Shown: positions 11,444 through 21,991, numbered from the stretch's first letter. The stretch is DNA of 64,000 bases from Alphaproteobacteria bacterium 32-64-14 (GCA_002280725.1 NCEM01000013.1:167492-231491), one strand, 5' to 3'. Program-made: numbers and translations. Notes: generated from the letters alone by a model not told the origin.

Positions 11444-11952
11444 GACACTGGCTTGTTGCTGGCGCCGCCCTGCTGGCAGGCGCGCTGGCTGCACAATCGG
11501 TTGCGCAATCTGCCGCCACGCATCGTTACAGCGCGGCAGGCGATGTGAAAGTCGAAGTGCAGACGCTCACCGGCCGCATCGGGCCTTTCCCACATTCGGT
11601 TCGCTTTGGCGAGGAAGTGGCGTCCGTGCTCAACTACACCGACGAAATCGCGCTCGACGACGCCGACTTCCTCGGCAACGCACGCTCCGCCATCGTTCCC
11701 GGATCCAGGCATCCCGTCGCCGTGTTCCAGTTGATGCCGGCATCAGGCGCCGACTACAGCGCGACGATGACCAGCCTGTGCGGCGGCCTCGCGGGCATCC
11801 CCTTCATCGGCCTCGAGAATGGCGCAGGCTCCATGCGCAAGCGCGGCTTCGACGCCAAGGCGCCAACACGGCTCTACGTGTTCGAGGAGACGTTCGCGCC
11901 CGGCCGTGTCGTTCTGCGGCTGTGCAAGGCGATCGACCTCGCCCCGGCCTAG
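11440..11952 (+). CDS. Secreted protein of unknown function, coupled to the B3 lactamase
   Basis: 170 residues with a signal peptide ending near 'QSVAQS' (about 23). The ATG overlaps the lactamase stop (ATGA), so it is almost certainly co-translated with it. The mature part has two cysteines far apart (in 'TSLCGG' and 'RLCKAI') that could form a disulfide, and a mix of strands and helices. No known family recognised. The tight link suggests a shared role, for example in folding, binding or substrate handling, but this is inference. Confidence 0.75.
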   Translation: MRHWLVAGAALLAGALAAQSVAQSAATHRYSAAGDVKVEVQTLTGRIGPFPHSVRFGEEVASVLNYTDEIALDDADFLGNARSAIVPGSRHPVAVFQLMPASGADYSATMTSLCGGLAGIPFIGLENGAGSMRKRGFDAKAPTRLYVFEETFAPGRVVLRLCKAIDLAPA

Positions 11953-12000
11953 CGCTGCTATCCCCGCACAGCTTTGTCTACATTTCGCGGCTTCTCTGAG

Positions 12001-12030
12001 TTGACTTCAGTTGCGAATAAGTCGCATATG
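12001..12030 (+). promoter_or_regulatory. Candidate promoter with operator-like dyad
   Basis: A TTGACT -35-like hexamer (12001-12006) and CATATG -10-like hexamer (12025-12030) are 18 bp apart. Inside the spacer is the inverted repeat TGCGA-N5-TCGCA (12012-12026). Such a dyad between the two promoter elements would suit repression by a dimeric regulator; it loosely resembles Fur-family sites of alphaproteobacteria. Confidence 0.4.
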
Positions 12031-12128
12031 CAAATCGGGTCGCTTCTGCGACAAGGCTGAACCCATTCCTGAATGCTCGATCAGACGATCGACGGCGGCG
12101 GGGTTTCCGTACGCCGAGGAGAGACCGC

Positions 12129-12674
12129 ATGACCGATCACGAGCTCATTCCCGGTGTGGCGCTCAACGCGCTTGGGGCCAGCGAGCGGCTGATGATCGGC
12201 GGGCTACGCCTCATCGCGGCGGGGCGTGGCCGCTGCCCCAACCTGACGCGAGCGCTTGAAAGCCATCTCGGCTCGCAGGGCGCAATCGCCGCCCGGGGCG
12301 CGACGCTTCTCGCGCACTCGCTGTGCAGTGAGAGCCAACGCAAGCTCACGCTTGGCTGGCTGTGCGTGCGGGGCGTCACGTGGGATGAGGTAGCCGTGCT
12401 CGCCATGCTGGAAGCAGCGCAGCGAGCCCAAAGCAAGGAGATTGCGCGCTGGCTGACGCGGCTTGGCATAGATGCGCCGAGCCGGGTGCTTCAGCGTGGC
12501 ATCGCATGGTCCGCGGCGGCCTTCGAGGTGGCAGGCAAGCCGTTCGATCCGGATATCGCATCGCTGACCCGCGCGCGGACCACGCCGTCCGGTCACTTGC
12601 GCGACCAGATCGAGACGCAGATGCAGCGTTACACGGCGACGCCCGTGTTCAGGCCCATGATGCGAGGCGAATAA
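12129..12674 (+). CDS. Conserved hypothetical protein, helical, cytoplasmic
   Basis: 181 residues without signal peptide or membrane segment. Mostly alpha-helical; two cysteines ('GRCPNL', 'HSLCSE', 'WLCVRG' give three). The start follows GAGGAGAG, a strong ribosome binding site. No recognised domain. It stands alone behind the promoter/dyad at 12001-12030, and the opposite-strand lipoprotein gene ends 7 bp after its stop. The composition matches the neighbours, so transfer is not indicated. Confidence 0.65.
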   Translation: MTDHELIPGVALNALGASERLMIGGLRLIAAGRGRCPNLTRALESHLGSQGAIAARGATLLAHSLCSESQRKLTLGWLCVRGVTWDEVAVLAMLEAAQRAQSKEIARWLTRLGIDAPSRVLQRGIAWSAAAFEVAGKPFDPDIASLTRARTTPSGHLRDQIETQMQRYTATPVFRPMMRGE

Positions 12675-12680
12675 CTGGTC

Positions 12681-13331
12681 CTAGGGACGCGGTGGCAGCG
12701 TGCCGCCCTCGGCGAGGATTTTCATGTTGGCGAGCGCGCCGGTGAAGGCGACGCGGCGGCGTTCCACGTCTGCGGCCTTCGCGGCCTCGTCGCCCGGCAC
12801 GAGCGAGAGATCGTAAACCAGCGTGTAAAGCAGCTTCGTCGTGTTGGCGTCGATCGCGCGGGCTTCGAGATTGCCGTGATAGAGATTGTACGGCCTGCCC
12901 TCACGCACCGGCTGAGTGTAGGCGTAGGAGTACTCGGTCTTCGCGACGAGGATTTCCGCGCCGACTGAACGCACGGAGCCAACCTCGCCATCCTTGCCGG
13001 ATGTGATCGTGCAACCCGCCGCGATGCGGAACCATTCGGCGATGTCGCAATACTTGCCGATGCGCGCCCAGACGTCCTTCACCGGCTTGTTGACCGTGAT
13101 CTCCATCGGGATGGTGACATAGCTGAAGTCCGGAACCTGCAGCGGCGGCGGGCCAGCAGGGGCTGCGGCCGGCGCAGGGGCCGCAGGTGGCGCCGGCGCG
13201 GCGGCGGCCACGGGCGCTGCAGGCGCAACGCTGGCCGCAGGCGCTTCAACGATCTCGCGCGCATGCACCATGACACAACCCGGCAGCAGGCCGGCCAGCA
13301 TGAGTGCGCCAACTGCGCGTGCGTGGATCAT
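12681..13331 (-). CDS. SRPBCC-family lipoprotein
   Basis: 216 residues. Lipobox LLPGC gives a lipidated Cys19. A long Ala/Pro-rich linker (about 28-65) leads to a START/Bet v1-like (SRPBCC, polyketide-cyclase-like) domain starting 'SYVTIPMEITVNKPVKDVWARI' (written here as two parts: SYVTIPMEI and NKPVKDVWARIGKYCDIAEW). This fold binds hydrophobic ligands; the ligand is unknown. The cysteines of 'KYCDIAEWFRIAAGC' could pair. Single gene, convergent with its left neighbour. Confidence 0.75.
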   Translation of the reverse strand: MIHARAVGALMLAGLLPGCVMVHAREIVEAPAASVAPAAPVAAAAPAPPAAPAPAAAPAGPPPLQVPDFSYVTIPMEITVNKPVKDVWARIGKYCDIAEWFRIAAGCTITSGKDGEVGSVRSVGAEILVAKTEYSYAYTQPVREGRPYNLYHGNLEARAIDANTTKLLYTLVYDLSLVPGDEAAKAADVERRRVAFTGALANMKILAEGGTLPPRP

Positions 13332-13407
13332 TTCTTCCTCCCGAGGCGTTTCTTGTTGGGGCCACCCTTAGCCGGAGCTGATACCGGGTCAAGCAAGGCG
13401 AGGGGCG

Positions 13408-14445
13408 CTACTCCTCGCGTTCTTCCTCGAACAGCGGCGTCTGGAAAGTGGTGGGTGGCTTGAGGCCGACACGTTCCCACGCCTTTGGCGTGGCGACGCG
13501 GCCACGCGGCGTGCGGGCGACGAAACCCTGCTGCATGAGGTAGGGTTCGATCACTTCCTCGATCGCATCGCGCGCTTCGGACAGCGCCGCCGCCAGCGTA
13601 TCGGCGCCGACGGGGCCGCCCGAATACGTTTTCACCAGCGCCTGAAGGTAGCGGCGGTCGAGCGCGTCGAGGCCATCTTCGTCGACCTCGAGGCGGGCGA
13701 GCGCGTTGCTGGCGCCCTTGCGGTCGATCTTCACGCCATCGGCCTCGCAGAAATCGCGCACGCGGCGCAGCAGGCGCACGGCGATACGCGGCGTGCCGCG
13801 CGAGCGGCCGGCGATTTCCTCCGCGCCATCCTGCGTGATGTTGGCCCCGAGCTTCATGCCGGCGCGGCGCAGGATCGAGCCGAGTTCCTCCCGCGTGTAG
13901 AACTCCAGCCGGATCGGGATGCCGAAGCGGTCGCGCAGCGGCGTGGACAGCAGGCCTGCGCGTGTGGTGGCGCCAATCAGTGTGAAGGCAGGCAGGTCGA
14001 TCTTCACCGAGCGGGCGGAGGGCCCCTCGCCGATGATGAGATCAAGCGTGTGATCCTCCATCGCGGGATAGAGGATTTCCTCGACGTGCGCGGGAAGCCG
14101 ATGGATCTCGTCAATGAACAGCACATCGCGCGGTTCGAGATTGGTGAGTAGGGCGGCAAGGTCTCCCGCCTTGGCGATGACCGGGCCGGACGTCGAGCGG
14201 AAGCCGACGCCCATCTCGCGGCTTAGGATCTGGGCCAGCGTGGTCTTGCCGAGGCCCGGCGGGCCGGAGAGCAGCACATGGTCAAGCGCATCGCCGCGAT
14301 TGCGGGCGGCGGAAACGAAGACTTTGAGATTGGCCTTGGCGGCCGCCTGCCCCGTGAAATCGTCAAACGCCGTTGGCCGCAGGGCGCGGTCCATCGCCTC
14401 GCCGGGTTGGCGCTCGGGGTCTGTGATGTCTCCGTCTCGCGTCAT
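13408..14445 (-). CDS. ruvB: Holliday junction branch migration helicase RuvB
   Basis: AAA+ motor that drives branch migration together with RuvA; RuvC then cuts the junction. Walker [10 protein letters not shown], Walker B '[10 protein letters not shown]', arginine-finger region '[18 protein letters not shown]', and the C-terminal winged helix with '[14 protein letters not shown]' are all present. 345 residues is normal. It lies about 1.7 kb from ruvA-ruvC, separated by two unrelated genes, so the usual ruvCAB cluster is split here. Confidence 0.98.
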   Translation of the reverse strand: MTRDGDITDPERQPGEAMDRALRPTAFDDFTGQAAAKANLKVFVSAARNRGDALDHVLLSGPPGLGKTTLAQILSREMGVGFRSTSGPVIAKAGDLAALLTNLEPRDVLFIDEIHRLPAHVEEILYPAMEDHTLDLIIGEGPSARSVKIDLPAFTLIGATTRAGLLSTPLRDRFGIPIRLEFYTREELGSILRRAGMKLGANITQDGAEEIAGRSRGTPRIAVRLLRRVRDFCEADGVKIDRKGASNALARLEVDEDGLDALDRRYLQALVKTYSGGPVGADTLAAALSEARDAIEEVIEPYLMQQGFVARTPRGRVATPKAWERVGLKPPTTFQTPLFEEEREE

Positions 14446-14502
14446 TGACCTGCTTGTGGCGCCGTTCGCGGACGAAAGGAACAGTTGAAGAACAACGCAG
14501 TG

Positions 14503-14796
14503 TTAATTCGGGGAAGGCGCGCCGGGTTTTCGGCCAGCCGCGAGCACGGCCAAGACCTTCATCGTCAGGATCGTCGCCGCCAGAACAACCGTTACGCCGT
14601 TGGCGATGATGATTGACCATTGCCACGTCATCACGCCGTAGATTCCCCACAACGTGATGCCCGCCGTGAACAGCACATACATGGTCAGCGAGATCGCTTC
14701 CGTGTCGCGCGTGCGCACCACCTTGATGGCCTGCGGCAGGAAGGACGATGTCGTAAGGATAGCGGCGCCGGCGCCGATCACTTCCTCTGTCGTCAC
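14503..14796 (-). CDS. SemiSWEET/PQ-loop family membrane protein
   Basis: 97 residues with three predicted membrane helices (about 5-22, 38-58, 64-86). The first helix holds the PQ motif 'TSSFLPQAIKVVRTRDTEAISLTMY' (shown partly as SSFLPQAIKVVRTRDTEAIS), which is diagnostic of SemiSWEET transporters that act as dimers and move sugars or related solutes. Substrate unknown. It is transcribed in the same direction as ruvB, 57 bp upstream of it. Confidence 0.85.
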   Translation of the reverse strand: MTTEEVIGAGAAILTTSSFLPQAIKVVRTRDTEAISLTMYVLFTAGITLWGIYGVMTWQWSIIIANGVTVVLAATILTMKVLAVLAAGRKPGAPSPN

Positions 14797-14920
14797 CGTG
14801 AAGCCTCCCCAATCCCTGATCCAAATACGCGCCGGGGCGTTAATGCGGCATAGCCCGCAGCGCAGGCAACGCTATACCATGGCTTATGAAACCAACGCCT
14901 AGCTTGACGACCGCGACACG

Positions 14921-16195
14921 ATGACCGGGAAGGGCAAATCCCGTTCGGTCGAGGATAGCGGCCCCGCCCGCCTCAATCACATGCGCAGGCTGGCCAACGG
15001 CCTGCTCGGGCTGATCATGGTGCTGTTCGTGTTCTCACACATGTGGGAACCGCCGGGACAGGACTGGGATATCCACTGGCGCTTCGTGCGCGCGTTTGCC
15101 GAAGCTGCGATGGTGGGTGGGTTGGCCGACTGGTTCGCGGTCACCGCGATCTTCCGCCATCCGCTCGGCATCCCCATTCCGCACACTGCCGTGATCCCGA
15201 AAAACCAGGACCGCATCGCCGAAGCCGTGGGGCGCTTCATTGCGGACAACTTCCTGAAGCCGGATCTCGTGGCCGAGCGCGTGAAGGACAAGGATCTGTC
15301 GGCGACACTGGGCAAGTGGCTGGCCGAACCGGCGCAGTCGACCGCGCTGGCGGGCGGCCTCGTATCCGCCGTGCCTGCCCTGCTCGATGCGCTTGACGAT
15401 GAAACCGTCGCCGACTTTCTGCGCCAGCAGGCCGCCGTCGCCGCTGAGGGCGCAAGCCTTGCGCCGGCTTTTGGCTCCGTGCTGGAGGCGCTGGCCGAAC
15501 AGGGGCGGCACCAGGCCATTCTCGATGCGCTGCTGAAGCAGGGCTATCGCCTGCTGGAAGAAAACCAGGCGCTGATCCGCGACCGCATCCGTGATCGCTC
15601 CGGATGGCTGATGCGCTTCGTCAGCGCCGACCGCAAGGTTGCGGATTCGGTGATCAACGCGATCAGCGATCTGCTCTACGAGGTTGCGGCCAATCGCGAC
15701 CATCCGTTGCGCGACAGGCTAAACGAGATGGTGGCGGAGTTTGCGGACAATCTGCGCCGCGACCCCGAACTGCAGGCGCGCGTCGGAACGTGGATACAGG
15801 ATGCAGCCGCGCACCCAACCGTCACCAACGCCGTTGAAGCGGGCTGGGTCGCTTTCAAGGACGCGCTGCGCCTTGACTGCAACAGCCCGAACGGCCGCCT
15901 GCGCAACTGGATGCAGACGGCGCTGACCAACCTGGGTGAAGGGCTGATACGGGAGCCGAAAGTGCGCGCGGCGCTCAACACGCGCCTGAAGGCGTTGCTG
16001 GTGGAGCTTGCGGCGCGCCATGGGGAAGATGTAGCGAAGCTCGTGTCCGAGACCATCCGAAAATGGGATTCGCAGACCATCGTCGACAAGCTTGAAATGA
16101 ATGTCGGACGCGACCTGCAGTATATCCGCCTGAACGGCACGATCATCGGCGGCCTCGTCGGCCTTGTGCTCCACGTCGGCGCGGAAGTGCTCTAG
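14921..16195 (+). CDS. DUF445 family membrane-associated protein (YjiN-like)
   Basis: 424 residues of the DUF445 family. A hydrophobic segment near residues 26-45 ('LANGLLGLIMVLFVFSHMW') and the family signature 'GGLADWFAVTAIFRHPLGIPIPHTAVIPKNQDRIAEAVG' (seen in parts: GGLADWFAVTAIFRHPLG, PHTAVIPKNQDRIA) are clear, followed by long helices and a C-terminal hydrophobic 'IIGGLVGLVLHVGAEVL'. Function is unknown. Its stop overlaps the stop of convergent ruvA by 4 bp. Confidence 0.88.
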   Translation: MTGKGKSRSVEDSGPARLNHMRRLANGLLGLIMVLFVFSHMWEPPGQDWDIHWRFVRAFAEAAMVGGLADWFAVTAIFRHPLGIPIPHTAVIPKNQDRIAEAVGRFIADNFLKPDLVAERVKDKDLSATLGKWLAEPAQSTALAGGLVSAVPALLDALDDETVADFLRQQAAVAAEGASLAPAFGSVLEALAEQGRHQAILDALLKQGYRLLEENQALIRDRIRDRSGWLMRFVSADRKVADSVINAISDLLYEVAANRDHPLRDRLNEMVAEFADNLRRDPELQARVGTWIQDAAAHPTVTNAVEAGWVAFKDALRLDCNSPNGRLRNWMQTALTNLGEGLIREPKVRAALNTRLKALLVELAARHGEDVAKLVSETIRKWDSQTIVDKLEMNVGRDLQYIRLNGTIIGGLVGLVLHVGAEVL

Positions 16196-16809
16196 TTTGC
16201 CGGCGCCAGCGCCTTGAGTGCGGCCCGGATCAGCACAGACTCCGTCGCGCCATCTCCCGCGTCCCGCGCAGCTTGTGCAACGGCGCGCGAGGCGTCGGCC
16301 TGCGTGTAGCCGAGATTGACCAGCGCGGATGCAGCCGCGGCGCGTGCGCCGCTCATGGCTGCGGTTACAGGTGTCGTCGCCGCGGCAAAGCTTGACGCGA
16401 AAAGTCCCTGTGGTGGAGGCTTGCCCTTGAACTCGGTGACGATGCGTTCGGCCAGCTTCTTGCCGACGCCATTGGCGCGGCTGATCGCGCCGGTGTCGTT
16501 GAGCGCGATAGCATCCATCAGCTGAGGCAGGGACAGCGTATCGAGAAGCGCCAGCGCGATCTTCGCGCCGACGCCGGGTGCATCCTGCAGACGAGCGAAC
16601 CAGGCGCGCTCCTCGCCCGTCACGAAGCCGAACAGGCGGATTGCGCTTTCCGACATCTGGGTCTCGACGAAAAGCTCGGCGGCTTCGCCAACTGTAAGCT
16701 TGCCCAGCGTGCGCGAGCCGGCGTGAACCAGATAACCGACGCCCTGCACGTCGATCAGCGCCTGTCCCTCGCCCACGGCGGCGATTGTGCCTTTGAGTCT
16801 TCCAATCAT
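16192..16809 (-). CDS. ruvA: Holliday junction DNA-binding protein RuvA
   Basis: Tetrameric junction-binding subunit that loads RuvB. 205 residues: N-terminal OB fold 'MIGRLKGTIAAVGEGQALIDVQGVGYLVHA' (parts: MIGRLKGTI, DVQGVGYLVHA), helix-hairpin-helix motifs 'LQDAPGVGAKIALALL' and 'ANGVGKKLAERIVTEFKGK', and a C-terminal RuvB-binding domain 'ALVNLGYTQADASRAV'. Overlaps ruvC by 4 bp, so the two are translationally coupled. Confidence 0.97.
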   Translation of the reverse strand: MIGRLKGTIAAVGEGQALIDVQGVGYLVHAGSRTLGKLTVGEAAELFVETQMSESAIRLFGFVTGEERAWFARLQDAPGVGAKIALALLDTLSLPQLMDAIALNDTGAISRANGVGKKLAERIVTEFKGKPPPQGLFASSFAAATTPVTAAMSGARAAAASALVNLGYTQADASRAVAQAARDAGDGATESVLIRAALKALAPAN

Positions 16810-17300
16810 GCGGGGCGCCTCAGGCCTGGAGCCGTGCGATGGTGTGCGCCGCAGATAGCGACGGCGAGCGCATCCGCCGCATCAGCCGAAACCTCGCCAG
16901 CCTTGGGAAGCAGCCGGCGCACCATGAAGGCGACCTGCGTCTTGTCTGCCCCGCCCGTGCCGACGACTGAGAGCTTCACCTTGCGCGTGGCGTATTCGTT
17001 GACCTTGAGCCGCGCCGCCGCCAGCGTCGCCAGCGTGGCGCCGCGCGCCTGGCCGAGCAGCAGTGTCGATTTCGGGTTGATGTTGACGAACGTCTCCTCG
17101 ACTGCGGCTTCCTGCGGATCATGCTCGTGGATGACGGCGCGCAGGCCTTCGCACAGCATGCCGAGGCGCTCCGCGAGATCGGCTTTCGGGTCAGGATTGA
17201 TGACGCCATGCGCCACCCACGACAGGCGCGGCCCATCGGCGGTGATGATGCCCCAGCCGGTGTGCCTGAGGCCCGGGTCGACGCCGAGTATCCGAATCAT
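16806..17300 (-). CDS. ruvC: Crossover junction endodeoxyribonuclease RuvC
   Basis: Dimeric endonuclease that resolves Holliday junctions. 164 residues from ATG 17300, chosen because a GGA-containing ribosome site lies about 11 nt upstream and the family begins here; ATG 17309 would add three residues. Acidic active-site residues are visible in 'ILGVDPGLRHTGWG', 'AVEETFVNINPKSTLLLGQA' and 'SADAADALAVAICGAHH'. First gene of the ruvC-ruvA pair, divergent from the Tat-signal protein gene at 17391. Confidence 0.96.
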   Translation of the reverse strand: MIRILGVDPGLRHTGWGIITADGPRLSWVAHGVINPDPKADLAERLGMLCEGLRAVIHEHDPQEAAVEETFVNINPKSTLLLGQARGATLATLAAARLKVNEYATRKVKLSVVGTGGADKTQVAFMVRRLLPKAGEVSADAADALAVAICGAHHRTAPGLRRPA

Positions 17301-17390
17301 GTGGCCCATTCCGGCAGAATCGCAGGTCGAACGGATTGAGAACAGAGGGAAGTTAATGCCCCGGAAACCAACCCGCCCGACCTTGTCCGC

Positions 17391-18068
17391 ATGACGGTTT
17401 CCCAGCCTTTTCTGACGCGCCGCGCCGCGCTGCGCCTTGCCGCCCTCAGTGTTGGAGCTTGGGGTGTTGGCGGGCTCGTGCTGGCGCCGCAGGCCTTGGC
17501 CGCGCCCGGCGTGCGCTTCCCGATGCGCATCGCGTGCATGCGCGTGGGCAATGCGGGCTTCTTGCAGATCCGTCACGACGAGCAGACCTATTGGTCGCAG
17601 ATGCAGCTGCGGCTGGGCGGGCTGATCGAGCGGCTGACGCCGATCCAGCCATCGGACATGATGGGCGCCAATCTCGTGCATGTCGAAGGCGGGCCGAACT
17701 GCGCCATGGTTGCGCGGCAGGCGGCTGCGCGCTGGGGCTTCAGCCACGTCGTGCTCTACGCCACGCATGACGGACAGAACCACTACGCCTCCGATGGAAG
17801 CTGGTGGTCCGACCTCTTTGCGACGATGCAATCCGAATTCGACAAGGATGGCCGCGCGACGGGCGAAGCTCACCTGCTCGATGTCGAGGGTGGCCCTGCC
17901 CTCGCATCTGCCAGCGTCGATGCAGCGCCACGCGATCCGTTGAACCTGTTCGATGGCGGGCGAAATCCCGAACGCGAAACTCTGGCCAGGCTGACGCAAG
18001 GTCTGGAGTTGGAGCTGCAGGACATTGCCCGCAGGGCCTATGACAGCCAGCGTTCGATCGCGGACTGA
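17391..18068 (+). CDS. Tat-exported protein of unknown function
   Basis: 225 residues. The N-terminus 'FLTRRAALRLAALSVGAWG' has a twin-arginine followed by a hydrophobic stretch and an 'ALAAP' cleavage region, suggesting Tat export and therefore folding in the cytoplasm, often with a cofactor. The mature part is rich in His/Trp ('YATHDGQNHYASDGSWWSDL') and has two cysteines. No family recognised. Single gene, divergent from ruvC, followed by a peptidase remnant. Confidence 0.65.
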   Translation: MTVSQPFLTRRAALRLAALSVGAWGVGGLVLAPQALAAPGVRFPMRIACMRVGNAGFLQIRHDEQTYWSQMQLRLGGLIERLTPIQPSDMMGANLVHVEGGPNCAMVARQAAARWGFSHVVLYATHDGQNHYASDGSWWSDLFATMQSEFDKDGRATGEAHLLDVEGGPALASASVDAAPRDPLNLFDGGRNPERETLARLTQGLELELQDIARRAYDSQRSIAD

Positions 18069-18186
18069 TTTCATCACACAAGTTTCACAGGGCAAAAATC
18101 TGTCCGGACGCGCGCACTTTCGGGTGAGCTGGTCTAGTCAGCTTATCGATTGTCGCTAAGGTCTGCCCTCCAGATTTCCGGAGGAC

Positions 18187-18722
18187 ATGATGCGTTGCTA
18201 TGACAACTAAGCGGACCTGAAGCTCGACCCGCATCCGGCGCGGTTCAGATCGACAAGATCAACAAGGCCGACACGTTCAACCAGGGCTTCGAAACCGTGG
18301 AATTCCTCGGCTCGGCGATCATGGACATGCGCTATCACACAGTTGATCCGACGAACCTCGATCCGCGCGCCTTCGAGAAGGACGAGCTCGCCAAACTCGG
18401 CATGCCGAAGGAAATCCCGATGCGTCACCGCTCGACGCAGTTCGGGCATGTGTTCTCCAGCGAGGGATATGCAGCTGGTTACTACGGCTATCTGTGGGCC
18501 GAGGTGCTGACGGCGGATGCGGCCGAAGCATTCCGCGAGGCGCCCGGCGGGCTCTATGACAAGAAGTTGGCCGCGAGCATGGTCTCCAACCTGTTCACCG
18601 TGCGCAACGCGACCGATCCGGGCGATGCCTATCGCGCCTTCCGTGGCCGCGATGCGACGCCGGATGCGCTGCTGCGGGATCGTGGGTTCCCGGTTCCGAC
18701 GGCTGGGGGTGGCGCGCAGTAG
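18187..18722 (+). pseudogene. Remnant of an M3-family peptidyl-dipeptidase (Dcp-like)
   Basis: The reading frame from about 18240 to 18722 encodes the last ~160 residues of an M3 zinc peptidase: 'INKADTFNQGFETVEFLGSA', 'GMPKEIPMRHRSTQFGHVFS', 'EGYAAGYYGYLWAEVLTADA', 'FRGRDATPDALLRDRGF'. The catalytic HEXXH half is absent, and a stop lies in frame at 18201. Just upstream, GGAGG and ATGATG (18187/18190) look like a genuine gene start that reads only six codons. The likely history is an internal deletion that joined the first codons to the C-terminal third. No activity is expected. A GTG at 18297 could still start a short polypeptide. Confidence 0.75.
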
Positions 18723-18729
18723 CGGGCGT

Positions 18730-19209
18730 CTACTTCCGGTTGATCTTCAGGCGCTGCCTGGGCGGGCCGTTGAACCAGTCGATGACGTAGTCGAATGCGT
18801 CTTCGTCATCGACGCCTTCTTCGGTGCGCGTCTTGTTGCGGCAGGAGAAGCCGGCGCGGTGGATCGCCTTGCGATCGCCGCTGATCAGGTGGTGCCAGTC
18901 GTAAAGGTCCTTGCCTTCGTGGACGAGGCGGTAGGCGCATGTCTGAGGCAGCCAGTCGACGGTGGCGACGATCTCGGGCGTGAGCTTCACGCAGATCGGC
19001 ACGTACTGCTTGCGGTTGGGATAGTCGCTGCACTGGCAGGTCTTTGTGTCGAACAGCTTGCAGTGCAGGCGCGTGACGTAGAGGTCGTTGGTTTCCTCGT
19101 CCTCGAGCTTCACGAGACAGCACTTCCCGCAGCCGTCGCAGAGGGATTCCCACTCCGTCTCGGTCATCTCGGGCAGTGTCTTGGTTTTCCAGAAAGGGAG
19201 ATCGCTCAT
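18730..19209 (-). CDS. YcgN-family cysteine-cluster protein (UPF0260)
   Basis: 159 residues of the UPF0260/YcgN family. The signature 'LCDGCGKCCLVKLEDEETN' with further cysteines in 'RLHCKLFDTKTCQCSDY' and 'PQTCAYR' points to a metal site, possibly zinc or iron-sulfur. The biochemical role is unknown. It is followed on the same strand, upstream, by upp after 9 bp, so the two may be one transcript. Confidence 0.88.
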   Translation of the reverse strand: MSDLPFWKTKTLPEMTETEWESLCDGCGKCCLVKLEDEETNDLYVTRLHCKLFDTKTCQCSDYPNRKQYVPICVKLTPEIVATVDWLPQTCAYRLVHEGKDLYDWHHLISGDRKAIHRAGFSCRNKTRTEEGVDDEDAFDYVIDWFNGPPRQRLKINRK

Positions 19210-19218
19210 GGCGCTGGT

Positions 19219-19848
19219 CTACTTCGTTCCAAACATCCGGTCACCTGCGTCACCCAGACCGGGAACAATATAGCCCTTTTCATTGAGGTGGCTGTCGATT
19301 GCCGCCGTGAAGACGGCCACGTCCGGGTGGGCGGCCGTGAACTTGGCGATGCCTTCGGGGGCGGCCAGCAGGCACAGGTAGCGGATGCGGTTTGCCCCCC
19401 GCCGCTTCAGGCGATCGATCGCGACCATCGCGGAATTGCCTGTCGCCAGCATGGGATCAACCACGATGACGAGGCGGTTTTCAAGCTCGCCCGGCGCCTT
19501 GAAATAGTACTCGATGGGCTCAAGCGTATCGTGGTCACGATACATGCCGATGTGCGCGACGCGCGCCGCAGGCACCAGATCGAGCATGCCATCGAGCAGG
19601 CCGTTGCCCGCGCGCAGGATGGACGCGAAGACCAGCTTCTTGCCCTTGATGATCGGCGCATCCATCGGGCCCATCGGCGTTTCGATGGCGACTGTTTCCA
19701 GTTCGATGTCGCGCGTCACTTCATAGCAGAGCAGTGTCGCGATCTCGCGCAGCAGCGTGCGGAAGCCGGCGGTGGATGTGGTCTTGTCGCGCATCAGCGT
19801 CAGCTTGTGCTGCACCAGCGGGTGATCGATGACTGTAACGCCCTTCAT
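19219..19848 (-). CDS. upp: Uracil phosphoribosyltransferase
   Basis: Pyrimidine salvage: uracil plus PRPP gives UMP. 209 residues from ATG 19848 (after GGGGAAGG); a longer frame starting at 19893 adds 15 residues not typical of the family. N-terminus '[20 protein letters not shown]', PRPP loop '[12 protein letters not shown]' and C-terminal '[11 protein letters not shown]' are diagnostic. With tdk at 24.7 kb it gives the strain pyrimidine salvage functions. Divergent from the amidohydrolase gene with a 186-bp gap holding the small dyad CCGTAA-N6-TTACGG (about 19934-19951). Confidence 0.97.
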   Translation of the reverse strand: MKGVTVIDHPLVQHKLTLMRDKTTSTAGFRTLLREIATLLCYEVTRDIELETVAIETPMGPMDAPIIKGKKLVFASILRAGNGLLDGMLDLVPAARVAHIGMYRDHDTLEPIEYYFKAPGELENRLVIVVDPMLATGNSAMVAIDRLKRRGANRIRYLCLLAAPEGIAKFTAAHPDVAVFTAAIDSHLNEKGYIVPGLGDAGDRMFGTK

Positions 19849-20034
19849 GTCGCCTTCCCCTTGTCGCACAGATTCAAGGCCGCGCAGATCCAAGCTGATC
19901 GGCCTGTAACATGGCCGGTAACGAGGCTGTCACCGTAATTCCCTTTACGGCCGATCTGTGCACAGTATCTCATGACGTAACGACAGACAGGCCCGCCGAA
20001 ATCAAGAGTGGCGCCGCGCGTAAGGGAGACTGCC

Positions 20035-21558
<1,524 letters not shown>

Positions 21559-21563
21559 CGCTG

Positions 21564-21860
21564 ATGACCGAACCCAAGTGGAATTTTGAGGACGAGCCGC
21601 CGTTCGAGCCGCGCACGGAGGCGGGCATCAACCTGTGCGCCTATTTCGACGGCATGCCGGATGCGAAGCTGCGGGCCTATAACCCGGCCATGAGCGACGA
21701 TGCGCTGATGGAGTGGGACGGCAATTTCAAATCCGATGGCGACATGCTGCTTCCCTGCGTCGAGAGCGAGGAAGTGGATGTGGAGATGTACCGCCGCTAC
21801 ATCGCGGCGTGCATCAGGTATCGCGACCGCGTGCGCGGCGCACTGATGGCCGGGGCGTGA
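21564..21860 (+). CDS. Small protein of unknown function, coupled to the amidohydrolase
   Basis: 98 residues, acidic, no signal peptide. Its ATG lies 5 bp after the amidohydrolase stop, so the pair is surely one operon. It contains 'INLCAYFDGMPDAKLRAYNP' and 'MLLPCVESEEVDVEMYRRYI', with two cysteines. It may be a partner or chaperone of the amidohydrolase; no family recognised. A palindromic repeat starts at its stop codon. Confidence 0.65.
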   Translation: MTEPKWNFEDEPPFEPRTEAGINLCAYFDGMPDAKLRAYNPAMSDDALMEWDGNFKSDGDMLLPCVESEEVDVEMYRRYIAACIRYRDRVRGALMAGA

Positions 21861-21991
21861 GCACGCGCTCGTGGTTCGACGGACGGCGGCTTTGCCGCCT
21901 GCTCACCATGAGCGCTATCCCCCAGCTCGCCGCAAAGCGCTCATCCTGAGCAGCACGCAAAGCGTGCGTCCGTCGAAGGACGAGCGCGTGC
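21861..21991. repeat. Intergenic palindrome, CTCGTGGTTCGAC family
   Basis: 24-bp arms (21861-21884 and 21968-21991) pair with only two mismatches; core GTCCGTCGAA. Internal bases form a second stem (CACCATGAGCG with CGCTCATCCTGAG-like). The same family occurs at 63568-63648. Likely a REP/hairpin element; it may also end transcription of the amidohydrolase operon. Confidence 0.7.

Noticed and set aside
21861..21991. CRISPR or tRNA-like element
   Set aside because: Only one palindromic unit with no spaced repeats, and no cloverleaf or CCA pattern.
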